DNA of 64,000 nt from Spirochaetota bacterium (GCA_013426755.1 AP019861.1:827638-891637), one strand, 5' to 3'. Positions 45,599 to 56,800 are shown, counted from the first letter of the stretch. The notes: generated from the letters alone by a model not told the origin. Numbers and translations are program-made.

Positions 45599-47845
45599 AT
45601 GAAACATTATCACTTAATAGTATACATTGCGATCTCTAGCCTAATAATGCTAGCTAGTTGCACTGGATCATCATCAGAAAACTCTACGGTGCCGCCGCCA
45701 GTTCCCTCTTCGCTCGTTTTAACGGACATTGCGCTTGCGCCTTCTGGCGGGGATGCGTCACGCTACAGCGCAGCGACGGTTGCCATCGAAGGAAATCTTA
45801 TCGTCATCGCTAACATTACGAATTACTCCGATACGATACGAACTGAGACGCTTAGGGTAAGTATTGCCGATTCAGATAGCCCCGTAGCGTACACTATTGA
45901 GCCTGGGTTTATTGATATTGCTACCAATGAACTCAACCCCGACGACACCAATGCTGTGACAAATACGCTAGCAGACCGTGAATTCACACTCACGCCAGCA
46001 AACGGCGATGCTGCTATCACTTACACGGTTTCGTTGCGTTTTAGTAAGTTAGAGATCGTTAGGCTCACACCTCTTAGCGTAGAAGACATTGAGATAGACA
46101 CGGCGTCTCACTTAGCTTACGCCAATGCTAGAGTTCTTTCTGTAAATGATAACATTGTCTTGATCGGCGGTATTAAAAATAGAATAGATGGTTTTGACCA
46201 AGCCCTTACGCTAACGATAGCAGATAAGACCGATCCGTCTGAATATACGGTTGAAGGCGGCAGTACCGTTACTTTATCTGGTACTGAAATTAATCCAACA
46301 GGCACGGCAGCCACGACAACAGCTACCAATGAAGCCCTCACCTTTACGGTTATGCCTACTGCAGACAACGCCTCGCCCGTGAAATATTATGTCGTCCTAG
46401 TACTAGGCGACCTGATTCAATTAGTAGAATTGCTGAGTGGAACTGATCTCATGAACGCTCTCATTCTTACAGAAGGAATCACACCACCTACAGCGCCTCT
46501 CGTTGTGAAAAACTGTGGTGTGTTTCCACCGCCTTACCGTGTCCTCGTCGGCGGTACTGATATGACTGCCGCTTATACCCTAACCGTTACGGTTATCAAT
46601 CCTTATGTCCAGGGTACCTATACAGGAGACCTAACGTTAACAGATGGCACAACGACTTTGACATTTGCTTCGTTAAGTGTAACGACTTCTTCCTGCGCTG
46701 CCGCAGACCTCTCAGGAATGGGTACGCGCAGAGAGCCTTATATCATTGATAACGATAGAAAGCTAAACCTCGTCGCTAAGCTTGTCAATGAAACTAATAT
46801 GACATATGGTGGAAGCCATTACCGCGTGACGCGTGATATTGACCTCGCTAAACCGTTTGCTCCTTGGAGTGAGGCTCAGGGCGGACAGTTTGCGCCGATC
46901 GGAGATACCAATGCAGATGGTGTTGTCTTTAATGGAACGTTTGACTGCCAGGGCAGCGTTATCTCTAACCTGTATATTAGTACCACTGGTTCTTATAAAG
47001 GACTATTTGGAGTGGTTACGGGGATGATCACGAACTGCGGTCTCGTTAAGGCTAACGTTACGGTAGATGGAACGGCTATACTTTATGTAGGCAGTCTTGT
47101 CGGGCTTTTGGATACTGGAGGCATTGTTGCAAAGTCATACTCCGAACAAGCGAACGTTGCGATTACTAGCGCAGATGTTAATGCGTCTACTTATCTAGGG
47201 GGATTAGTAGGAGGTAATTCTTCTGGAATCATCTCTGATTCTTACAGTACGGGTGCGGTTATGAACTCTGGGGGTTCTACTGGTGGTGGTGCTACTGGTG
47301 GTTTAGTTGGGCTAAACAGTAGTGGTATAATCTCTCGGTCATATAGTAGCGTAGATGTAAACGGACATAGTCAGATAGGAGGATTAGTTGGAAGTATTGG
47401 TGGTGGTAGGATTGAAAACTCTTACGCAACAGGAAATGTAACTTCTACGGGTGGCAATGCAAATGCAGGTGGGTTAGTAGGATTCATCTCCGGCGCCGTT
47501 AATAATTCCTATGCTATCGGAGAGGTGACAGGAACTAGTTTTACTATACACGGCTTAATAGGCTCTATCGCAGGTGGTTCTACGATTACAAGGTCTTACT
47601 GGAATACCGATACAAGCGGTCAGATGGGTGATATGAATGGCATGAATGGTGCTGCGGTCGGAAGGACAACGACGCAGATGCAGGTGGCTGCTTCTGTTGA
47701 TGATGGAGACGATGCTGTTTATGTGAACTGGGATACAGGAATCTGGGATTTTAGAGCGGGTGCGTATCCACGACTTAAAAGTGTTGCTTGTGCGACCCGC
47801 CAGTATGCGACTACTACAACGACTACATGCGAGAACATCCCGTAG
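45599..47845 (+). CDS. GLUG-repeat surface lipoprotein, one-module member
   Basis: The 748-residue protein has a lipoprotein signal peptide ending in the lipobox LASC (Cys at 21). A Ser/Pro linker follows, and then one copy of a 119-residue module (about 39-157, starting LVLTDIALAPSGG) rich in beta strands. Next comes a related but distinct domain (VRLTPLSVEDIEI onward, about 160-275), then a segment with KNCGVFPPPYRVLVGG. The C-terminal part (about 380-690) contains GLUG repeats (GGLVG followed by SYSTG-type turns), as in bacterial beta-helix adhesins. The last 60 residues (TTQMQ, then W-D-F-R-AGAYPRLKS, ending in a Cys pair) are conserved in all three genes. Its likely place is the cell surface. 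The ribosome binding site (AAGAG) is weaker than those of the two paralogues. Function is unknown; adhesion or antigenic display is inference. Confidence 0.82.
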   Translation: MKHYHLIVYIAISSLIMLASCTGSSSENSTVPPPVPSSLVLTDIALAPSGGDASRYSAATVAIEGNLIVIANITNYSDTIRTETLRVSIADSDSPVAYTIEPGFIDIATNELNPDDTNAVTNTLADREFTLTPANGDAAITYTVSLRFSKLEIVRLTPLSVEDIEIDTASHLAYANARVLSVNDNIVLIGGIKNRIDGFDQALTLTIADKTDPSEYTVEGGSTVTLSGTEINPTGTAATTTATNEALTFTVMPTADNASPVKYYVVLVLGDLIQLVELLSGTDLMNALILTEGITPPTAPLVVKNCGVFPPPYRVLVGGTDMTAAYTLTVTVINPYVQGTYTGDLTLTDGTTTLTFASLSVTTSSCAAADLSGMGTRREPYIIDNDRKLNLVAKLVNETNMTYGGSHYRVTRDIDLAKPFAPWSEAQGGQFAPIGDTNADGVVFNGTFDCQGSVISNLYISTTGSYKGLFGVVTGMITNCGLVKANVTVDGTAILYVGSLVGLLDTGGIVAKSYSEQANVAITSADVNASTYLGGLVGGNSSGIISDSYSTGAVMNSGGSTGGGATGGLVGLNSSGIISRSYSSVDVNGHSQIGGLVGSIGGGRIENSYATGNVTSTGGNANAGGLVGFISGAVNNSYAIGEVTGTSFTIHGLIGSIAGGSTITRSYWNTDTSGQMGDMNGMNGAAVGRTTTQMQVAASVDDGDDAVYVNWDTGIWDFRAGAYPRLKSVACATRQYATTTTTTCENIP
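45713..46069 (+). repeat. 357-bp module, single copy
   Basis: This is the unit that is tandemly repeated in the two following genes. It encodes 119 residues from LVLTDI to LRFS. It shares the NYSDTIRTET variant with the first module of the gene at 47928, whereas the modules of the gene at 50603 carry NHFDT variants. Confidence 0.88.
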
Positions 47846-47927
47846 TCCTCGGTCAATTTAATAATATTAATTCATAAAAAAATAACATTTTAAATTAAGG
47901 TCTCAAATTTTTACAGGAGGAGTCCTC

Positions 47928-50519
47928 ATGAAACATCACCACTTAATAATATACATTGCGATCACTAGCCTAATAATGCTAGCTGGTTGTACTACGTCAT
48001 CATCAGAAACCTCCACGGTGCCGCCGCCAGTTCCCTCTCCGCTCGTTTTAACGGACATTGCGCTTGCGCCTTCTGGCGGGGGTAATTCACGCTACAGCGC
48101 AGCGACGGTTACCATCGAAGGAAGTCTTATCGTCATCGCTAACATTACGAATTACTCCGATACGATACGAACTGAGACGTTTAGGGTAAGTATTGCCGAT
48201 TCAGATAGCCCTGTAGCGTACACTATTGAGCCTGAGTTTATTGATATTGCTGCCAATGAGCTTAACCCCAACGGTACTGCTGCTGTGACAAATATACTAG
48301 CAAACCGTGAATTCACACTCACACCAGCAAACGGCGATGCTGCGATCACTTACACCGTCTCGTTGCGTTTTAGTGAATCTCCGCCGATCTCTTCTTCACT
48401 TGTCCTAACGGATATTGTGCTTACGCCTTCTGGCGGGCCTACTTCACGCTACAGCGCAGCGACGGTTGCTATCGAAGAAGATCTTATCATTGTCTCTAAC
48501 ATTACAAATCACTTCGATACGACACGAACTGAGACGCTTAGGGTAAGCATTGCTGATACAGATAGCCCCGTAGCGTACACCATCGAGCCTGAGTTTGTTA
48601 CTATTACTGCCAATGAACTTAACCCCGATGATACTGCTGCTGTGACAAATATACTAGCAAACCGTGAATTCACACTCACGCCAGCAAACGGCGATGCTGC
48701 GATCATTTATGCCGTTCAGTTGCGTCTTAGTGAGCTGGAGGTCGTTATGCTCACACCTCTTAGCGTAGAAGATATTACGATAGACACGGCTCACCCAGCT
48801 TATGCCAATGCTAGTATTTTTTCTGTAAATGATAACATTATTTCGATTGAAGGTATTAAAAATAGAGTGGATGGTTTTAACCAAGCGCTTACCCTGACCG
48901 TAACAGATAAGATAAGTCCGCCCACATATACGATCGCAGGCGGCAGTACCGTCACTTTGCCTGGCACTGAGATTAATCCAGCAGGCACGGCAGCCATAAC
49001 AACAGCTACGAATGAAGCCCTCACCTTTACGGTTACGCCTACTGCAGATAACGCCTTGCCCGTGAAATATTATATCGTCCTAGTGCTAGGCGACTTGATC
49101 CAATTAGAACTACTAGGTGGAACTGACGGTGATCTCATGACCGCTCTCACTCTTACAGAAGGGATCACACCACCTACAGCGCCTCTTATTGTAAAGAACT
49201 GTGGTGTGTTTCCGCCGCCTTACCGCGTCCTCGTCGGCGGCACTGATATGACTGCCGCTTATACTCTAACCGCTACGGTTATCAATCCTTATGTTCCAAA
49301 TACTTATACAGGAGACTTAACGTTAACAGATGGCACAACGACTTCGATGTTTGCTTCGCTAAGTGTAACGACTTCTTCCTGCGATGCCGCAGGCCTCTTA
49401 GGATCGGGTACAGATGCTAATCCCCATATTGTCGATAACGATAGAAAGCTAAACCTTGTCGCTAGTCTTGTCAATGGCAACGTGGCATATCGTGGGAGTA
49501 CTTACCGCGTGACGCGTGATATTGACCTCGCTAAACCGTTTGCTCCTTGGAGTGAGGGGAACGGACAGTTTACGCCGATCGGAAATGGGGGTCAGATTGT
49601 GAGCGGTATACCTTCTGTTGTCTTCAATGGAACGTTTGACTGCCAGGGTAACGTTATCTCTAATCTGTATATTAGTGCCAATAGTCCAAATAAAGGACTA
49701 TTCGGAGTGGTGGGTATGACGATGAGGGGTACTACAGGGACGATCACGAACTGCGGTCTCGTTAATGCTAACGTTAAGGTAAATGGATTTACGGCATCTT
49801 ATGTAGGCAGTCTTGTCGGACGGTTAAACAGTACTGGCACTGTTGCAAAGTCATACTCCGAACAGGCGACCGTTACGATTGCTGGGACAACAGCTATAGC
49901 TACTTATCTAGGGGGATTAGTGGGATACAGTGACGGAACCATTTCTGACTCTTACAGCACGGGTACGGTCAGTAACTCTGGGGCTACCGCTGGTGGTTTA
50001 GTTGGGGCGAATGCTGGTGCGATCCTCCGGTCCTATAGTAGAGCAACGGTAAGCGGAAATAATCGGATAGGAGGACTAGTTGGAACGACTAGTGTTAGGA
50101 TTGAGAACTCTTACGCAACAGGAAATGTGACTGCTACGAGTGCTACGAGTAGCAAGGTAGGTGGATTAGTAGGAGATGGCAGCAGCCATTTTATTAATTC
50201 CTATGCTATCGGAGAGGTGACAGGAACTGGATCTGGTATAAACGGCTTAATAGGTTCTATCTTTAATCCTATGATTACAGCGTCTTACTGGGATACCGTT
50301 ACGAGCGGTCAGACAGGTGGGAATGGTGCTGCGGTCGGAAGGACGACGACACAAATGCAGGTGGCTGCTCCTGTTCCTGATGGAGAAAATGCTGTTTATG
50401 TGAACTGGAATACAGGAATCTGGGATTTTAGAGCGGGTGCGTATCCACGACTTAAAAGTGTTGCTTGTGCGAACCGCCAGTATGCGACTACTACGACTAC
50501 ATGCGAGGACATCCCGTAG
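47928..50519 (+). CDS. GLUG-repeat surface lipoprotein, two-module member
   Basis: The 863-residue protein has the same layout as its upstream neighbour: lipobox LAGC (Cys 21), 119-residue modules, the LTPLSVEDI domain, the NCGVFPPPYRVLVGG segment, GLUG repeats (about 590-800) and the conserved C-terminal block. It differs in carrying two tandem copies of the 119-residue module. A strong AGGAGGAG lies 5 nt before the ATG. It follows the first gene by 82 bp. Its middle segment, around the LNLVASLVNGN sequence, differs from the first and third genes, which match each other there. Expected location is the outer surface. Its function is unknown; it is likely interchangeable with its neighbours by recombination. 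Confidence 0.82.
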   Translation: MKHHHLIIYIAITSLIMLAGCTTSSSETSTVPPPVPSPLVLTDIALAPSGGGNSRYSAATVTIEGSLIVIANITNYSDTIRTETFRVSIADSDSPVAYTIEPEFIDIAANELNPNGTAAVTNILANREFTLTPANGDAAITYTVSLRFSESPPISSSLVLTDIVLTPSGGPTSRYSAATVAIEEDLIIVSNITNHFDTTRTETLRVSIADTDSPVAYTIEPEFVTITANELNPDDTAAVTNILANREFTLTPANGDAAIIYAVQLRLSELEVVMLTPLSVEDITIDTAHPAYANASIFSVNDNIISIEGIKNRVDGFNQALTLTVTDKISPPTYTIAGGSTVTLPGTEINPAGTAAITTATNEALTFTVTPTADNALPVKYYIVLVLGDLIQLELLGGTDGDLMTALTLTEGITPPTAPLIVKNCGVFPPPYRVLVGGTDMTAAYTLTATVINPYVPNTYTGDLTLTDGTTTSMFASLSVTTSSCDAAGLLGSGTDANPHIVDNDRKLNLVASLVNGNVAYRGSTYRVTRDIDLAKPFAPWSEGNGQFTPIGNGGQIVSGIPSVVFNGTFDCQGNVISNLYISANSPNKGLFGVVGMTMRGTTGTITNCGLVNANVKVNGFTASYVGSLVGRLNSTGTVAKSYSEQATVTIAGTTAIATYLGGLVGYSDGTISDSYSTGTVSNSGATAGGLVGANAGAILRSYSRATVSGNNRIGGLVGTTSVRIENSYATGNVTATSATSSKVGGLVGDGSSHFINSYAIGEVTGTGSGINGLIGSIFNPMITASYWDTVTSGQTGGNGAAVGRTTTQMQVAAPVPDGENAVYVNWNTGIWDFRAGAYPRLKSVACANRQYATTTTTCEDIP
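48042..48755 (+). repeat. 357-bp module, two tandem copies
   Basis: Copies start at 48042 and 48399, exactly 357 bp apart. The first has the NYSDTIRTET variant and the second NHFDTTRTET. The join between copies encodes a short SESPPISS linker. Confidence 0.92.
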
Positions 50520-50602
50520 TCCTCGGTCAATATAATAATATTAATTCATAAAAAAAATAACATTTTAAATTAAAACTTCAAATTTTTATAGGAGTAATCC
50601 TC

Positions 50603-53548
50603 ATGAAACATAACCACTTAATAATATACATTGCGATCTCTAGCTTAATAATGCTAGCTAGTTGCACTGGGTCATCATCAGAAAATTCTACAGTTGAGCC
50701 TGCGCCGCCAGTTTCCTCTACGCTCGTTCTAACGGATATTACGCTTGCGCCTTCTGGCGGGGCTACTTCACGCTACACGGATGCGGAAGTTACCATCGAA
50801 GAAAATCTTATCATTGTCTCTAATCTTACGAATCACTTCGATACGACACGAACTGAGACACTCAGGGTAAGTATTGCCGATGGAGATGATCCCGTAGCGT
50901 ACACCGTCGAGCCTGAGTTTATTGATATTGCTACCAATGAACTCAACCCCGACGGTACCAATGCTGTGACAAATATACTAGCAGATCACACATTCACGCT
51001 CACGCCAGCAAACGGCGATGCTGCTATCACTTACACGATTTCGTTGCGTTTTAGTGAATCTCCGCCGATCTCTTCTCCACTTGTCTTAACGGATATTGTG
51101 CTTATGCCTTCTGGCGGAGATGCTTCACGCTACAACGCAGCGACGGTTGCTATCGAAGAAAATCTTATCATTGTCTCTAACATTACGAATCACTTCGATA
51201 CGATACGAACTGAGACGCTCAGGATAAGTATTGCTGATACAGATAGACCTGTAGCGTACACTATTGAGCCTGGGTTTATTACTATTGCTGCCAATGAACT
51301 TAACCCCGATGGTACTGCTGCTGTGACAAATACGCTAGCAGACCGTGAATTCACGCTCACACTAGCAAATGGCGATGCTGCTATCACTTACACGGTTTCG
51401 TTGCGTTTTAGTGAATCTCCGCCGATCTCTTCTCCACTTGCCCTAACGGATATTGTGCTTACGCCTTCTGGCGGGGCTACTTCGCGCTATACGGAAGCGA
51501 CGGTTGCTATCGAGGAAGATCTTATCATTATCTCTAACATTACGAATCACTTCGATACGACACGAACTGAGACACTCAGGGTAAGTATTGCCGATGCAGA
51601 TGATCCCGTAGCGTACACTATTGAGCCTGGGTTTATTACTATTGCTACCAATGAACTTAACCCCGATGGCACTGCTGCTGTGACAAATATACTAGCAGAT
51701 CACACATTCACGCTCACGCCAGCAAACGGCGATGCTGCTATCACTTACACGGTTTCGTTGCGTTTTAGTGAGTTGGAGGTCGTTATGCTCACACCTCTTA
51801 GCGCAGAAGACATTGAGATAAACACGGCGTCTCACTTAGCTTACGCCAATGCTAGCGTTCTTTCTGTAAGTGATAATATTGTCAAGGTCGGTGGTATTAA
51901 AAATAGAACAAACGGTTTTAACCAAGCCCTTATGCTAACGATAGCAGATAAGACCGATCCGTCTGAATATACGGTTGCAGGCGGCAGTACCGTTACTTTA
52001 GCTGGTACTGAAATTAATCCAACAGGCACTGCAGCCATAACAACAGCTACCAATGAAGCCCTCACCTTTACGGTTATGCCTACTGCAGATAATGCCTCGC
52101 CTGTGAAATATTATGTCGTCCTAGTACTAGGCGATCTGATCCAATTAGAATTTCCAAGTAGAGATAATGGTGGTGACATTATAAACCCTCTTTCCTTCAC
52201 AGAAGGGATAGCGCCATTTAGCAGTTCTATTACCGTGAAGAACTGTGGTGTATTTCCGCCGCTTTACAGCGTCCTCGTCGGCGGTACTGATATGACTGCC
52301 GCTTATACTCTAACCGCTACGGTTATCAATCCTTATGTCCAGGGTAGCTATACAGGAGGAGTCCTAACGTTAACAGATGGGATAACGTCTTTGACGTTTG
52401 CTTTGCCAACTGTAATGACCTCTGCCTGTAGAGTGGGTGATCTCTCAGGATCAGGCACGAGTACGGCTCCTTATATCATTGATAACGATAGAAAGCTAAA
52501 CCTCGTCGCTAAGCTTGTCAATGAAACTAATATGACATATGGTGGAAGCCATTACCGCGTGACGCGTGATATTGACCTCGCTAAACCGTTTGCTCCTTGG
52601 AGTGAGGCTCAGGGCGGACAGTTCACGCCGATTGGAGATACCAATGCAGATGGTGTTGTCTTTAGTGGAACGTTTGACTGCCAGGGTAACGTTATCTCTA
52701 ACCTGTATATTAATACTACTGGTCGTTATAAAGGACTGTTCGGAGTGGTGGGTACTACGGGGATGATCACAAACTGCGGTCTCGTTAAGGCTAACGTTAC
52801 GGTAAGGGAATTTTCTGCATCTTATGTAGGCAGTCTTGTCGGGCTTTTGGATACTGGAGGCACTATTGCAAAGTCATACTCCGAACAGGCGACCGTTACG
52901 ATTACTGGGACACCTAATGGTAAAAGTACTCATCTAGGAGGATTAGTAGGAGATAATGCTGGAACTATTTCTAACTCTTATAGCACGGGTACGGTCAGTA
53001 ATTCTGGAGAAATCACTGGTGGTTTAGTTGGAATAAATGTGGGTGCGATCTCCCAATCTTATAGTAGCGCAGATGTAAGCGGGTATGAGCATGTAGGAGG
53101 ATTGATTGGAGTTCATAATTCTGGTAGTGGTATTAAGATTGAAGACTCTTATGCAGCGGGAAATGTAACTGCTACGTTTAGGAATGCAGGTGGATTAGTA
53201 GGGACCGGCGGCGGCACTGTTAATAATTCCTATGCTACAGGAAAGGTGTCGGGGGCTAGTTTTGCAGAAGGCTTAATAGGTACTGGTGCTTCTGGGATTA
53301 CAGCGTCTTACTGGGATACGGTTACGAGCGGTCAGACAGCAGCTACGAATGGTGCTGCAGTCGGAAGGACGACGACGCAGATGCAGGTGGCTGCTCCTGT
53401 TTCTGATGGAGACGATGCTGTTTATGTGGGCTGGAGTACGACGGTGTGGGATTTTAGAGCGGGTGCGTATCCACGACTTAAAAGTGTTGCTTGTGCGACC
53501 CGTCAGTATACAACTGACGTTACGAGTGCATGCGCGGATATTCCGTAA
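50603..53548 (+). CDS. GLUG-repeat surface lipoprotein, three-module member
   Basis: The 981-residue protein is the largest paralogue: lipobox LASC (Cys 21), three tandem 119-residue modules (about 41-397), the LTPLSAEDIEI domain, a variant NCGVFPPLYSVLVGG segment, GLUG repeats (about 700-925) and the conserved C-terminal block. It begins 83 bp after the second gene with a nearly identical spacer and an AGGAG ribosome binding site. A 155-bp stretch (52469-52623) is identical to the first gene but not to the second. A strong hairpin follows the stop, so the three genes probably form one transcription unit. Function is unknown; the surface exposure and repeat variation suggest an adhesin or variable antigen. 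Confidence 0.82.
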   Translation: MKHNHLIIYIAISSLIMLASCTGSSSENSTVEPAPPVSSTLVLTDITLAPSGGATSRYTDAEVTIEENLIIVSNLTNHFDTTRTETLRVSIADGDDPVAYTVEPEFIDIATNELNPDGTNAVTNILADHTFTLTPANGDAAITYTISLRFSESPPISSPLVLTDIVLMPSGGDASRYNAATVAIEENLIIVSNITNHFDTIRTETLRISIADTDRPVAYTIEPGFITIAANELNPDGTAAVTNTLADREFTLTLANGDAAITYTVSLRFSESPPISSPLALTDIVLTPSGGATSRYTEATVAIEEDLIIISNITNHFDTTRTETLRVSIADADDPVAYTIEPGFITIATNELNPDGTAAVTNILADHTFTLTPANGDAAITYTVSLRFSELEVVMLTPLSAEDIEINTASHLAYANASVLSVSDNIVKVGGIKNRTNGFNQALMLTIADKTDPSEYTVAGGSTVTLAGTEINPTGTAAITTATNEALTFTVMPTADNASPVKYYVVLVLGDLIQLEFPSRDNGGDIINPLSFTEGIAPFSSSITVKNCGVFPPLYSVLVGGTDMTAAYTLTATVINPYVQGSYTGGVLTLTDGITSLTFALPTVMTSACRVGDLSGSGTSTAPYIIDNDRKLNLVAKLVNETNMTYGGSHYRVTRDIDLAKPFAPWSEAQGGQFTPIGDTNADGVVFSGTFDCQGNVISNLYINTTGRYKGLFGVVGTTGMITNCGLVKANVTVREFSASYVGSLVGLLDTGGTIAKSYSEQATVTITGTPNGKSTHLGGLVGDNAGTISNSYSTGTVSNSGEITGGLVGINVGAISQSYSSADVSGYEHVGGLIGVHNSGSGIKIEDSYAAGNVTATFRNAGGLVGTGGGTVNNSYATGKVSGASFAEGLIGTGASGITASYWDTVTSGQTAATNGAAVGRTTTQMQVAAPVSDGDDAVYVGWSTTVWDFRAGAYPRLKSVACATRQYTTDVTSACADIP
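50723..51793 (+). repeat. 357-bp module, three tandem copies
   Basis: Copies start at 50723, 51080 and 51437, each exactly 357 bp apart. They are highly similar at DNA level and all in frame, so unequal crossing-over can add or remove copies without a frameshift. Confidence 0.93.
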
Positions 53549-53570
53549 GCTGAGAAAGCAACTCGTCTAT

Positions 53571-53605
53571 AATAATCCTCTCCTTCTATAAAGGAGGGGA
53601 TTATT
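53571..53605 (+). terminator. Strong hairpin after the GLUG gene cluster
   Basis: AATAATCCTCTCCTT (53571-53585) pairs with AAGGAGGGGATTATT (53591-53605) around a 5-nt loop, giving a 15-bp stem with a single T-G wobble. It starts 22 bp after the last GLUG stop codon. There is no long T-tail, but the stem is the strongest in the window. The remaining gap to 53880 has no gene; a TATAAT at 53729-53734 lacks a matching -35 box. Confidence 0.65.
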
Positions 53606-53880
53606 AGTATGATGGCGGCGTGGTCGATTTGCTTGATTGGTTTCAAAAGAGTCAGCACGAGAGCGGTTGAAATCTCCTGTGGTTTAAGAATTGAAATTAA
53701 TCTTATAAATTCGTAATCGGTATTATATTATAATACAGTCTAGAAAAGAATAAAAACCAGAACGGGTAAAGAGAATGTGAGGGTTTATTCCTGCTGCTTC
53801 GTCAATATTGCTGTTAGAATGTACTCTAAACGTATTTATTTAAAGCGTCTTGGTCTAATAGGAGATGTTGAGGATATGTT

Positions 53881-56800
53881 ATGAAGAAACAAAGTAAGAA
53901 AAAAAAACAGCAGCAGAAAACGGATGTAGCGGGTACTAAAACCAATGATCGTCGTAGTGAGCAGCAAAAATATTTAGCAAAGCAATACGATTTAGATCAA
54001 TTTTACAGTGACGAGCATAGCATCGAACGGGTGTTTGGTGAGCAGGTAGGACTGCGTTACCAGCTATATAAAGGATTAATGTCAGAATTGCCATTTGAAG
54101 CTATGGGGACGTATAATGTGCTATTGTCATTGTTCAGTAATATTATTTGGAATCACGTTCCCGCAGGTAATGTCAAAAAAATTAGAGACCACGCTCATGT
54201 TAAAGCGTCTGGGAAAATAACCGATGAGCGCATGAGATTAGGCTTATCGGGGGTAGCGACGAATAGTTCTTATTGGGAAGGCAATGAGAATTGGGATGTC
54301 AAGAGTGGAACTAAAAGTGAAGTGTCTTCGCCGAAAGCAATTGTGGAGACATTTTTTGCGAAATACATGCACACGCTAGCAGAATCAGAGCATCATCAGG
54401 TATTATTTAAATTTATTCAATTTATTGAACGGCAGATTGCCTTATTTGATGCGTTAGAAGAGGCTTCCTTTGAAGACCTTGTTGATATTGATGGAGAGGG
54501 GAGTCTTAAAAATCTATTACAACGTGTGAGTGCTGAGGAGAAGTTAGATTCATTGCGGACTTTATTACAAACGTATAAGATTCGTATTGTTTTGACAGCA
54601 CACCCGACCCAATTTTACCCTGCGCCTGTACTGACAATTCTGTATGAATTGTATGTTGCTATAAAAAAGAATGATTTAGTGCAGATTCAAAAATTGATGA
54701 TGCAGCTTGGCAGGACGCCATTTCGCAATAAAAAACGACCACGTCCTGAAGACGAAGCGGAGAGTATCCTTGTATATTTGAAAAAGGTATTTTATCGTGT
54801 TATTCCAACTATTGAAGAGGCATTGGAATATCGGTTACGGAAGGAATTAGGGCCTGAATTTGAACTTCCTGTTATGATTGAAATGGGCTTCTGGCCTGGT
54901 GGTGATCGAGATGGAAATCCTTACGTGACGGCACAAACAACGCATCGCATTGCTAGAATGCTTAAAACGACTTTGTTAGGTTGTTATATTGAAGATATTA
55001 AGAGGATGCGTGGACGACTGACGTTTAAAAATGTTTATGAATTGCTGCTTAGCATAGAAAAACGACTTATAGCGACTTATCGCGTGGCTAATACCTTAGA
55101 CGATAGAGAAGAATATGCAGCAAACGGGATAATAGACGAAGAAAAAACACAACAGCAAGAACACCAAGCAAAAAAATCACAATTTCCCCCAGAACAGAAA
55201 TCTATCGACTCGGCTACGAGAGAAGCCTCTAGCCAAAGAAAATTTGATGAAATAGGAAACTCTACGTCATCCGAACAATCTGAGCAGTCCGAACAATCTG
55301 AACAATCTGAGCAATCTGAACAGTTTGAGCCATTACCCTATAAAAACGCTACAGAGTTTTTAACGGCAATCCAATACGTACAGCAAGAGATCATAAAAGA
55401 ACACAATAGTTTATTTGTTGAGCAGACAGCGACATTAATTCGTAAGATAAAAACGTTTGGGTTTCACTTTGCAACTCTTGATATTAGGCAAAATAGCAGT
55501 ATTCATCGGTTGTGTGTGAAAGAATTGCTGTGGTTATATATTGATAAAACCAATGTCTATGAGACGTTGACACCGAAGCGGAGATTGTCCTATTTGTTAA
55601 GAGCTATTGATAAATTTAATCGTGATAAGCAGCGAATTTTGAAAGATCATGCCAATCTCAATCCCAATACCAGTTCCAATCTCAATTCCAATGCCAGTTT
55701 CAATGTGAATCCCAATCCCAATACCAATTTCAATCCTAATACCAATACCAGTTCCAATTTCAATCCCAATACCAATTTCAATACCAATACCAATGTCAAT
55801 CCATCAAAGCTAAACAGAACAACTGCTCCAATGTACTCAGAAATGCTTAGCAATCTGAGTGCTTCATTGCGTTCGATAGAATTGATTCAAGCAAAAAATG
55901 GAGAAAATGGTCTCCATCGTTACATTATTTCAAACACAGAACAGGCTAGCAATGTATTGGAGATGTTCTTTTTATTCAGTGTTTTAGGAATGAATGTGGA
56001 GACATTGAAGATAGATATTGTTCCTTTGTTTGAAACGGTAGATGTTCTGCGTCGTGTGCGTTCAATTATGAAGACGTTATATGAAGTGCCGATGTATCGG
56101 AGTCATTTGAAGCGGCGTGGAAACAAGCAGATTGTGATGTTGGGTTATTCTGATGGAACGAAGGATGGGGGTTATTTGGCGGCTAATTGGAGTATTTTTC
56201 GTGCTAAGGAACTGATCAGTGAAATTTCACGATATTACGGTATTAAAGTGATCTTTTTTGATGGACGGGGCGGACCGCCTGCCCGTGGCGGAGGACAAAG
56301 CAATCTCTTTTATCGTGCGCTTTCAGATAAAATGGAGACGCATGAAATCCAGCTTACCGTCCAGGGCCAGACGATCAGTTCAAATTTTACGACGTTTACA
56401 AGGGGAAAGTATAATTTGGAGCAAATTTTTACAGCGGGCATTGAAAACAGGCTCTTTTTGAAAAATGAGGCAACGATTACGCCAGCAGACCGGAAATTAC
56501 TAGTGGCTATGGGTGATATTGCTTGGAAGAAATATGATGATTTTAAGAATCATCCCAAATTTATTTCATATTTAGAAGAAATCACACCGTTACGATTTTT
56601 TAGATATTCTAATGTGGGCAGCCGTCCTACCAGAAGGTCTGATAAAGAGGGTCTCAATCTTACAAATCTACGAGCCATACCCTTTGTTGCTTCATGGAAT
56701 CAATTGAAACAGAATATCCCTGCTTATTATGGGTTTGGTACGGCACTTCAATATATGATTGAAGACAGGGGAATGTTGGGTCGGTTGCAAAATCTCTATA

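Noticed and set aside
46117..52065. Repeated minus-strand frames (65-83 codons) opposite the GLUG genes
   Set aside because: They recur because the plus-strand modules recur; they are shadow frames with no independent signals.
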